Origin: an uncultured Acidimicrobiales bacterium
GTDB lineage: Bacteria; Actinomycetota; Acidimicrobiia; Acidimicrobiales; SHLQ01
Length of the DNA stretch: 35,799 nt
Direction of reading: 5' to 3'
Assembly: GCA_938038815.1 (NCBI GenBank)
Contig: CALHTF010000114.1
Location: 1-35,799 of the forward strand
In this document: piece by piece, positions 16,298 to 22,568 of the stretch
Layout: each line of letters opens with the position of its first letter
Numbering within the stretch: the stretch's first letter is position 1
Program-made: the position numbers and the translations under genes
The notes under the pieces: model-generated
The model's input: the letters and a program-made list of their open reading frames with translations, nothing else
Databases searched by the model: none
What the model was told of the DNA's origin: nothing

Positions 16298-17242
16298 TTA
16301 CCCCGGTCGGTGCCGCAAGTTACGCGCAAGTGAGCCAACGAGGCCGATTCCATGCTGGGTGGTCCACGGTCGCACCCCGGCCCGCCACGCCCGGGTGAGC
16401 TGCGATGGCAAGGGACGGGTTGGGTCGACAGCGGCTAAGGCAGCCACCAGCTGTTCATGGCGCTCGACGGCGGCCGGCGTCCCGCTCGCGAGCGTGCGTG
16501 CACTGTCGACCGACCAGCGGAAATACTGCATGCGTCGGTCGGCGCGGCGCGCGGTTCCCGCCGGCGTCTTGCCGGTCACCGTGGCGACATGGCGTCGCCA
16601 CGCCATGGTGGGCGCCGGCAAGATCATCAACTCGCCGGCGTAGGCGGCGACGAGTGCGCACCACCAGTCATGGAATGCCGGATCGGTTATCGAACGAGTC
16701 GGGTGAAGCCTACGGGCCAGGGCCGCCAGTTCGCCGGTTCCGACCATGGCGGCGCCGATGACCACATTGTTGACCAACAGTCGGCCGAGCAGATCGTCAG
16801 TGTCGCGGAAGCCGTGGAGCTGCAGCGCCGACGGACCGATGGGCTCTAGGTTGGCGCCCCCGACCTCGGCGTCGGTGGCGACGGCGGCTACCGGATGCTC
16901 CAGCTTGTCGAGGGCGTCGAGCGACCACTCGAGTTTGTGGGGAAACCACACGTCGTCTTGATCGCAGAACGCAAACGGTTCGTCGGCCTCCACGTGGCCG
17001 AGCAGTGAAAAGAACGACCCGGCGGCGCCGAGGGGTGCGGGCGTTCCACCCGGCGATTGCCTCGCCACGAGCTGGATGCGTGGATCGGCCTTGGCGTGGG
17101 CTCGAACGATCTCGACCGTGCGATCGTTGGATGCATCGTCGCGAACCAACATGGTCCAGTCGGTGTAGGTCTGATCTCGCACCGACTGCAGAAGCTCGTC
17201 GAGCCACGCCTCGCCGTTGTAGGTCGACAGCAGGACTTTCAT
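16298..17242 (-). CDS. Family 2 glycosyltransferase (rhamnosyltransferase-like)
   Basis: A 314-residue GT-A fold, family 2 glycosyltransferase. It starts directly with the first strand (MKVLLSTYNGEAWLDELLQS), followed by VRDDASNDRT and the metal/nucleotide motif FCDQDDVWFPHKLEWS, a combination typical of rhamnosyltransferase-type GT2 enzymes. FHDWWCALVAAYAG is the acceptor-side Asp/Trp region. There is no membrane segment. ATG 17242 follows a 67-bp divergent promoter region, and its stop is 28 nt before the PGT/GT4 start, so the two are probably one leftward transcript together with the lipoprotein gene. Confidence 0.9.
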   Translation of the reverse strand: MKVLLSTYNGEAWLDELLQSVRDQTYTDWTMLVRDDASNDRTVEIVRAHAKADPRIQLVARQSPGGTPAPLGAAGSFFSLLGHVEADEPFAFCDQDDVWFPHKLEWSLDALDKLEHPVAAVATDAEVGGANLEPIGPSALQLHGFRDTDDLLGRLLVNNVVIGAAMVGTGELAALARRLHPTRSITDPAFHDWWCALVAAYAGELMILPAPTMAWRRHVATVTGKTPAGTARRADRRMQYFRWSVDSARTLASGTPAAVERHEQLVAALAAVDPTRPLPSQLTRAWRAGVRPWTTQHGIGLVGSLARNLRHRPG

Positions 17243-17297
17243 GAGGTCATCTACTCATCGGGTGGTTCTTAGCGCAGGGCCGACTGGTCGCACGTGG

Positions 17298-17303
17298 CAT
17301 CCT
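17298..17303 (+). promoter_or_regulatory. Candidate -10 hexamer CATCCT for the rightward GT2 gene
   Basis: The block ATCCTTAGA is identical to the one upstream of 12224. CATCCT ends 6 nt before GTG 17310. It is weaker than TANNNT because the first base is C. The 67-bp gap 17243-17309 must drive both directions. Confidence 0.3.
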
Positions 17304-17309
17304 TAGAGT

Positions 17310-18692
17310 GTGACATCTCGCCACCCGAATGGCCCGCCCAGCGTGCCCTGGACCCGCCACCGGCGCGGTCGACTGCCGGGGCGAGGGCGGTTGCGCGAGT
17401 TTGTGACCAACCCCTCGGTGCTCGTCCAGGCGACCAGTCCCCAGCGGCTCCGGGTCGCGTCCTCCCAGCGGGTACCGGAACGGCTCATCGGGTTGTTGAT
17501 GATCCGCAACGAGAGCGATGTGCTGGCCGAGTCGCTGGCGGTGGCCACCCAATGGTTCGATCGGATCTTCGTGCTCGATGGCACCGACGAACCCGAGCGG
17601 GCCGCAACCGACGCCATCTTGGCCGCCACTCCCGAGGTCGAGTTCGTGGTGCGCGACCAGGAGCTTGCCACGGAGGGCCCGGTTCGCGATGGCGCCCGAC
17701 AGGTACTGCTCGAGGAGGTCCGGCGCCGGTATGGGGTCGACAACTGGATCGGCATTTTGCATGCCGACGAGTTCATCGAACAAGACCCCCGACCGCTCCT
17801 TGGAGCGACCAATCCGGTGACGTCGCCCACGCTTCGAGTTCGGTTGGTCCACGGGTTTCTGCACGCCGCCGACGAACCGGTCTGGGCCGAGCTCACCGAC
17901 CTGCCCGTGCGCCAACGGATTCGGCACTTCATGTGGCCCGGAGTCCCCGAGACCCGATTCTTCTACGACAACGGCACACGCGACTACGAGGTGTCGCACC
18001 ACGGCAAGACGGTTCCATTGAGTTTTCGCAACGGACCATTGATCGATGGATTTATCGTGCTGCATTTCAACGAACGGTCGCCCAGCCAGATCGTGGGACG
18101 AGCCGAGCAACGCCGAGGTGATGGTTGGCAACAGTCCCACTACCAGCGATTTGTCACCGAGCAACCCGAGACATTCGTCGAGTCGCTCGATTCGCCACGC
18201 GCCCGGTTCGCTCCCGAGTTCGTCGCCGACCCGCTGGGCCCGTTTGTGGCTCGACACGCCGACACCGTGCCGTCGATCGCCGCGAACCCGTCACATCGGC
18301 CGGTGATCACCACGATCGGCCAAGACACCGATCGGGCCGTCGTCGACCTTGCCTATGTGGTCGAACACGGCGGGTTGGCTGATCTGGTCGATCTACCGGG
18401 CCGTCGAGCGACGCAGTGGGCTGATCGGTTGACCAGCAACACCGACTATGGCGAGTTCGTTCGTGCCCCCGGGGCTCGACCCCTTCTCGACTACACCGAG
18501 CGGATTCTGTCATCGACCCGGACCGATCGGCGGCATCGACTGGCGGTCGCCGCCGAGTTCGTCGAGCGGTTCTTCCCCGCCGATCTCGTCGAGCAACGCA
18601 ATGCTTCGGGGTGGTTGGGCGTCGTGGACGAGCTCGGTCCGCAACGCCAGGCGCGGCTCCACGGATTACTCCCGCACGCTGACTTTTCGTAA
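17310..18692 (+). CDS. Family 2-like glycosyltransferase (Glyco_tranf_2_4 type)
   Basis: A 460-residue protein. After a basic 40-residue tail rich in Arg and Pro, residues about 55-280 are a GT-A glycosyltransferase of the type that begins LIGLLMIRNESDVLAES, has WFDRIFVLDGTDEP, and carries the acidic motif ILHADEFIE (H-A-D-E) in place of DxD. FMWPGVPETRFFYD and VSHHGKTVP are the acceptor-side region. Residues about 330-460 form an extra helical domain that I do not recognise. GTG 17310 is the first start after the promoter-like block. The sugar and acceptor are unknown; glycan-cluster context supports a transferase role. Confidence 0.8.
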   Translation: MTSRHPNGPPSVPWTRHRRGRLPGRGRLREFVTNPSVLVQATSPQRLRVASSQRVPERLIGLLMIRNESDVLAESLAVATQWFDRIFVLDGTDEPERAATDAILAATPEVEFVVRDQELATEGPVRDGARQVLLEEVRRRYGVDNWIGILHADEFIEQDPRPLLGATNPVTSPTLRVRLVHGFLHAADEPVWAELTDLPVRQRIRHFMWPGVPETRFFYDNGTRDYEVSHHGKTVPLSFRNGPLIDGFIVLHFNERSPSQIVGRAEQRRGDGWQQSHYQRFVTEQPETFVESLDSPRARFAPEFVADPLGPFVARHADTVPSIAANPSHRPVITTIGQDTDRAVVDLAYVVEHGGLADLVDLPGRRATQWADRLTSNTDYGEFVRAPGARPLLDYTERILSSTRTDRRHRLAVAAEFVERFFPADLVEQRNASGWLGVVDELGPQRQARLHGLLPHADFS

Positions 18693-18717
18693 CCGTCGAC
18701 TGACTTCTGCAGATCCC

Positions 18718-18743
18718 GTGGTGCAAATGAGGAAATTCACCAC
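18718..18743 (+). other. Short inverted repeat after the GT2 gene
   Basis: GTGGTG (18718-18723) and CACCAC (18738-18743) could form a 6-bp stem with a 14-nt loop, 25 nt after the stop at 18692. No U-run follows. It may be a weak terminator or an attenuating hairpin. Confidence 0.3.
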
Positions 18744-18867
18744 GTTCTGTGACATTCTGGAGTCCGTTGTTGCAAGTTCATTGCAATCGGCCGGTAGCTC
18801 ACTGGCACGTGTTCAAAGCGGGTCCGCCGCTGTTCCACCTTCTCTTGTGACCATGGGGATTCGCTAG
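18727..18867 (+). CDS. Possible 46-residue upstream ORF
   Basis: An ATG at 18727 opens 46 codons (MRKFTTFCDILES... ending VTMGIR). The TAG stop (18865-18867) shares its last base with the GTG start of the kinase-fold gene (TAGTG). There is no Shine-Dalgarno and no recognised domain. The coupling geometry is suggestive only. The 174-bp gap 18693-18866 could equally be plain leader and regulatory DNA. Confidence 0.22.
   Translation: MRKFTTFCDILESVVASSLQSAGSSLARVQSGSAAVPPSLVTMGIR
18770..18786. promoter_or_regulatory. Paired TTGCAA palindromes, candidate operator
   Basis: Two perfect 6-bp palindromes TTGCAA (18770-18775 and 18781-18786) start 11 bp apart, close to one helical turn, in the gap before the kinase-fold gene. 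This spacing would present both to the same face of DNA. Confidence 0.35.
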
Positions 18868-19745
18868 TGCTAAGCCATGCTGACGAAAGCTTGACCTTCG
18901 CCGCTCCCTTGAACTCCCCTGAGTCGTTTCACGCCACCACACCGCTGACGACCGGTGAGGTGATCGCTATCGCCGGCATCGGCACCCTGCGGGTCGGCGA
19001 GGTAACCGAACGCAACTGGTCGCGGGTCGCGAAAGCCTCTGGTCCCGACGGACAGCTGTATTTCTGTAAGCAGTTCATCGACCGGGTCGGCCGTGCTCAC
19101 CCGCGAGGTTTCGCCGGCGAACTCGCCACCCGGGCGTGCATGAACCAGCGGCCGCTGGCCGCTGCCGAACGCATTCCCCTCATCGGCCAAATCGATCAAC
19201 GCCTGATCATGGTGTTTCCGCACGTGCCGATGACCACTATCGATTCGATGCGTAGGTCTTCGGTCGCCGATCTTGAAGCAACCCGGCGAGTCGGTGAGTT
19301 GTTGGCCGAGATAGTCGATACCCAACGTTCGCCGAACGACCCCTCGTCGGTCGCCGGTTGGAAGGGCCTCGACCCCAAGAACATCGGCTGGGACGAAACC
19401 GGCAAGATGTGGATCTTTGACTTTGGGCCACCGACCCACGTCGATGTCGAGACCACCGCTGGTCGACTCGTCGCCGCTGGTCTGTTGTCGCGTTGGGTTG
19501 CTCGGCCCGGCACGCACGTGGTCTGGCCCGAACGGCCGATCCTTCGAGCGGTGTGTGAGCCGCTGGCCTCGATGACCACCTACGACGCGGTCGACCAGTC
19601 GCTGCGGAACCACTTCGAGTTGCGACTGCGCGAACCCCAGCGCACCGGTGCCGCTGCCCAGGCAACCAAAGCCGGTGTGCACACGCTCGGACGCATGTAT
19701 TGGGCTTCGGCCCGCCAGGTCGCCCGAAGCATGTTCGCTTCGTGA
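18867..19745 (+). CDS. Kinase-fold protein with altered catalytic loop
   Basis: A 292-residue protein with the layout of a protein-kinase/Kdo-kinase-like fold. The ATP-site Lys is probably K68 (YFCKQFID), the helix-C Glu is in FAGELATRACM, the catalytic loop is WKGLDPKNIGW (N172), and the metal-binding DFG is IFDFGPP (D185). The canonical HxD Asp, five residues before the Asn, appears to be Gly; an Asp (D169) occurs two positions later. It may be an atypical kinase or a pseudokinase. There is no membrane segment. Its place between glycosyltransferase genes and just before the exporter suggests a role in modifying, terminating or regulating the glycan, possibly like kinases that cap chains in ABC-dependent O-antigen systems. 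That role is inference. Confidence 0.65.
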   Translation: MLSHADESLTFAAPLNSPESFHATTPLTTGEVIAIAGIGTLRVGEVTERNWSRVAKASGPDGQLYFCKQFIDRVGRAHPRGFAGELATRACMNQRPLAAAERIPLIGQIDQRLIMVFPHVPMTTIDSMRRSSVADLEATRRVGELLAEIVDTQRSPNDPSSVAGWKGLDPKNIGWDETGKMWIFDFGPPTHVDVETTAGRLVAAGLLSRWVARPGTHVVWPERPILRAVCEPLASMTTYDAVDQSLRNHFELRLREPQRTGAAAQATKAGVHTLGRMYWASARQVARSMFAS

Positions 19746-19755
19746 GCAGTACCGT

Positions 19756-20766
19756 GTGCCGGTGGTCGATGAACGAACTTCTGATGGCCGGGTATCGGTA
19801 GTACTACTCAACTGGAATAGCGGCGAACTCGGTGCTCGCGCCGCTCGGTCTGTGCTCGCTCAGACCTTCGCCGACATCGAAGTGATCGTCGTCGATAACG
19901 CCAGCTCCGACGATTCGCTCGCTCAGATCCTTGAGGCGGTCGAGCACACCTCGAACGTGCGAGTCGTCAGCAACCCCACCAACCTGGGTTTTGCGAAGGG
20001 GATGAACCGCGGGATCGCCGAGGCGTCGGGCGAGTTCGTCGTACCCCTCAACTGCGACGCAGAGTTGCAGCCCGATTACGTGGCGACCTTGGTCGATGTT
20101 CTCGAAGGCGCACCTCGAGCGGCGGTGGCGGGCGGACTCGTTCGATCCGCCGCGGCTGGCGACAGCGGACCGTTGGCTATCACCGCGACGATGCGGACCG
20201 AATCGTTGCTCGCCTATGCCGACCGGGTTGGCACACCCCACAAAAGGCACGACGGGCAGGCTCCGGCGCCGATGACCTGCGACAAGGTAAATGGTGCGTG
20301 CCCGCTGATGCGGCGTAGCGCACTACAACAGGTGATCGACCGATTCGGCGGCCCGTACGAGTCGACCTATGACACCTACGGCGAAGACGTCGACCTCGCA
20401 CTGACGCTGGGTCGTCTGGGTTGGCAGTATCTCTTTGTTCCCACCGCCGAAGCCCACCATGTGCGGTCGTACTCGTCGGCTCCCAAGCTTGCCGACCGAA
20501 GCGGCCGGTTGCGCGTGACCACCCTGGCCAATCGGCATCGCAACATCGTGCGCCACGCGCCGAAGTGGATCGCGGTGAACGCCTTGGCGGTTGGGCAAGA
20601 CATTGGTTTCGCGGTGCTGCGGTTGGCCCACGGTGACCTGCGGGTCGTTGGCGATGTCGGTGCTGCCTGGCGGGTGCATGGCCAAACCCTGGCGAGCGAC
20701 CTGGAGCGCCGAAGGGCGTTGGCTCTTGGTTTGCCCGCCGAAGTCACGAGCTGGCCCCGTGACTAG
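19756..20766 (+). CDS. Family 2 glycosyltransferase
   Basis: A 336-residue GT2 enzyme resembling bacterial rhamnosyltransferases. It has VSVVLLNWNSGELG, IVVDNASSDDS, NPTNLGFAKGMNRGIAEASG, the metal site LNCDAELQPDYV (N-C-D-A), and the catalytic-base region YGEDVDLALTLGRLGW. The C-terminal 80 residues (from about KLADRSGRLRVT) carry a helical region that may contact the membrane. GTG 19756 starts just before the first strand and 10 nt after the kinase-fold stop; GTG 19762 is equally possible. The frame extends upstream only inside the previous gene. Confidence 0.9.
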   Translation: MPVVDERTSDGRVSVVLLNWNSGELGARAARSVLAQTFADIEVIVVDNASSDDSLAQILEAVEHTSNVRVVSNPTNLGFAKGMNRGIAEASGEFVVPLNCDAELQPDYVATLVDVLEGAPRAAVAGGLVRSAAAGDSGPLAITATMRTESLLAYADRVGTPHKRHDGQAPAPMTCDKVNGACPLMRRSALQQVIDRFGGPYESTYDTYGEDVDLALTLGRLGWQYLFVPTAEAHHVRSYSSAPKLADRSGRLRVTTLANRHRNIVRHAPKWIAVNALAVGQDIGFAVLRLAHGDLRVVGDVGAAWRVHGQTLASDLERRRALALGLPAEVTSWPRD

Positions 20767-20770
20767 CCCG

Positions 20771-20800
20771 CACGAGCCAGCAGGAGCCAGCACGAGCCAG
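20771..20800 (+). repeat. Three 10-bp tandem repeats between GT2 and ABC permease genes
   Basis: CACGAGCCAG, CAGGAGCCAG, CACGAGCCAG follow directly after the GT2 stop, in a 74-bp gap. The period of 10 is close to a helical turn. No function is evident. Confidence 0.7.
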
Positions 20801-20826
20801 GGATGTCGCCCAAAGCATCCCGCTGG

Positions 20827-20832
20827 TACCCT
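20827..20832 (+). promoter_or_regulatory. Candidate -10 hexamer TACCCT, leaderless arrangement
   Basis: TACCCT (TANNNT) ends 8 nt before ATG 20841 of the ABC permease gene. No Shine-Dalgarno is visible. It may be an internal promoter for the export and assembly genes. Confidence 0.4.
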
Positions 20833-20840
20833 CGGCCAAC

Positions 20841-21683
20841 ATGACCGCCCCGGCTGATTCGGTGCAACCCCAGTTCGTCGAACTGGGCCAGGCGCCCACC
20901 CTTTCGCGTTACCTACGCGACCTCTGGAGCCGGCGCGAGTTTGCGGTGTACGTGCCCTACCAGGACCTTCGGTTCCAGAACATGCACACGGCCTTGGGGC
21001 AGTTCTGGCACTTCCTCAACCCGGCCTTCACCGTGTTCGTGTACTACGTAATCTTTGGCCTGGTGCTCGAAGTCGATCGAGGGGTCAGTAACTACATTGG
21101 CTTCTTGATCATCGGTGTGTTGCTGTACACCGTCACCACCCGCATCGCGGGCGACGCGGTAAACACGATGGAACGCGATGCCGGGCTGATCCGGTCGGTC
21201 GAGTTCCCTCGGGCGTTGCTGCCGATTTCGGCGGTGAACGGCCAAACCATGGCCTTCGTGCCGGCGCTCGCCATCTTGTTCGGGTCGTTGCTGCTCACCG
21301 GCGAGCGACCATCGGTGAAGTGGTTGCTGACGCCCGTTGTGCTGTTGGTGCACTACATGGTGAACGTGGGCTTCGCCCTTATCTTTGCTCGCTTGGGCTT
21401 TGGCGTCCGAGACATGAGCCAGTTGATCACCCATATCTTTCGGCTGATGTTCTACGCCAGCGGTGTGTTGTTCTTGCCCGAGCGATTCATCTCGAACCCC
21501 ACGCTGCTCAAACTGTTTGACGTGAACCCGCTCTACGGCGTGCTGGCCTTTGGTCGGTGGGTGTGGCTCGACGACATGGCGATGCGCGGCACCGTTGTGT
21601 TCTTCCTCGTCTTATGGGCCGTTGTGTTGCCCGTGGTCGGAATCGTGTTGTTCCTGCGAGCCGAATACCGGTTTGGCAAGTGA
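20841..21683 (+). CDS. ABC-2 polysaccharide export permease (Wzm/TagG type)
   Basis: A 280-residue integral membrane subunit of a polysaccharide-exporting ABC transporter. The cytoplasmic N-terminus ends in YQDLRFQNMHTALGQFWHFL, the family's amphipathic interface/coupling region. About six membrane segments follow (around PAFTVFVYYVIFGLVL, IGFLIIGVLLYTV, FVPALAILFGSLL, LLTPVVLLVHYMVNV, LMFYASGVLFLP and VVFFLVLWAVVLPVVGIVLF). The gene overlaps the ATPase gene by 4 nt. In the family it moves undecaprenyl-linked glycan across the inner membrane. Whether the product is a teichoic-acid-like or another surface glycan cannot be told. Confidence 0.92.
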   Translation: MTAPADSVQPQFVELGQAPTLSRYLRDLWSRREFAVYVPYQDLRFQNMHTALGQFWHFLNPAFTVFVYYVIFGLVLEVDRGVSNYIGFLIIGVLLYTVTTRIAGDAVNTMERDAGLIRSVEFPRALLPISAVNGQTMAFVPALAILFGSLLLTGERPSVKWLLTPVVLLVHYMVNVGFALIFARLGFGVRDMSQLITHIFRLMFYASGVLFLPERFISNPTLLKLFDVNPLYGVLAFGRWVWLDDMAMRGTVVFFLVLWAVVLPVVGIVLFLRAEYRFGK

Positions 21684-22435
21684 GTACCAGCGAGCCCCCG
21701 ACACCGATGGCGATCATCGAGGACCTGCACGTCTCGTACCGCACCTATCACGACCCCAAACGGGGTATTCGCCAGCTCGCCACTCGGTCGAAGTCGCCTC
21801 GGCGGCACACCACCGTGCATGCGGTGCGCGGTGTCGACCTGACCTTGCACGAAGGCGAGTACTTCGGACTGGTTGGCAAGAACGGGTCGGGAAAGTCGAC
21901 GTTGTTGTCGGCGATGACCGGATTGTTGCCGATCGATTCGGGTTCGGTTCGGGTTCGGTCGCGACCGCGGCTGCTCGGGATCGGCGGCGCCGCCATGCGG
22001 CCCGGGGTTTCGGGTCGGCAGAACCTGCTGATCGGCGGGTTGGCGGTCGGAATTCCTAAGCGCCAAATGGACGAACAGCTCGACGAGTTGGTTGCGTTCG
22101 TGGGCATTGGCGATGCGATCGATCGCCCGATCTCGTCGTATTCGTCGGGGATGCGAGCTCGGCTGCAATTCACCGTGGCGACCCTGACGGCGCCCGACAT
22201 CTTGTTGGTCGATGAAGCACTCGCCGTGGGCGACGCGTCGTTTAAGGAACGCGCCCAAGACCGGATCGGCCAAATCCTTGGTTCGGCTGGCACGGTGGTG
22301 ATGGTGAGCCACAACGTGGAAGACCTCGCCCACCGCTGCGACCGGGTCGGCTGGTTGGTCGAGGGGATGATCAAAGAAATCGGCGATCCCGAGACCGTGG
22401 TCGAGGCCTATTTGGCCGATTCAGCTGGTTCATAA
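21680..22435 (+). CDS. ABC polysaccharide export ATPase (Wzt/TagH type, short form)
   Basis: A 251-residue ATPase partner of the permease. Walker A is GKNGSGKST (residues 66-74), followed by a MRPGVSGRQNLLIGG segment characteristic of polysaccharide exporters, the ABC signature YSSGMRARL, Walker B ILLVDEALAVGD, and the switch His in VMVSHNVEDL. It stops right after the nucleotide-binding domain, so the C-terminal carbohydrate-binding domain that lets some Wzt proteins read a chain cap is absent. The GTG at 21680 overlaps the permease stop (GTGA); the same frame extends upstream within the permease gene. Confidence 0.93.
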   Translation: MSTSEPPTPMAIIEDLHVSYRTYHDPKRGIRQLATRSKSPRRHTTVHAVRGVDLTLHEGEYFGLVGKNGSGKSTLLSAMTGLLPIDSGSVRVRSRPRLLGIGGAAMRPGVSGRQNLLIGGLAVGIPKRQMDEQLDELVAFVGIGDAIDRPISSYSSGMRARLQFTVATLTAPDILLVDEALAVGDASFKERAQDRIGQILGSAGTVVMVSHNVEDLAHRCDRVGWLVEGMIKEIGDPETVVEAYLADSAGS

Positions 22436-22474
22436 TCTCACTTTTCGGCCTGGTTTGGCCACGGAGAGTGGTGG

Positions 22475-22480
22475 TACACT
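22475..22480 (+). promoter_or_regulatory. Candidate -10 hexamer TACACT in the 133-bp gap after the ABC genes
   Basis: TACACT is the best -10-like sequence in 22436-22568. It would give a leader of about 80 nt before the TTG start at 22569, which does have a Shine-Dalgarno-like AAGGGTGAG. No convincing -35 is seen. It could be the promoter of the large-enzyme operon. Confidence 0.3.
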
Positions 22481-22568
22481 AGGGGGTCGGCGGAAGTGTT
22501 GCGTTCGCTGGCTGTTTTGGGCTCGGCGGTGTCTGTAGTGGAGTCGGTAGTGGGAAGGGTGAGAATCG

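Noticed and set aside
20771..20800. 10-bp repeats as a possible origin iteron or CRISPR remnant
   Set aside because: Only three copies, no spacers, no replication gene nearby; kept only as a tandem repeat.
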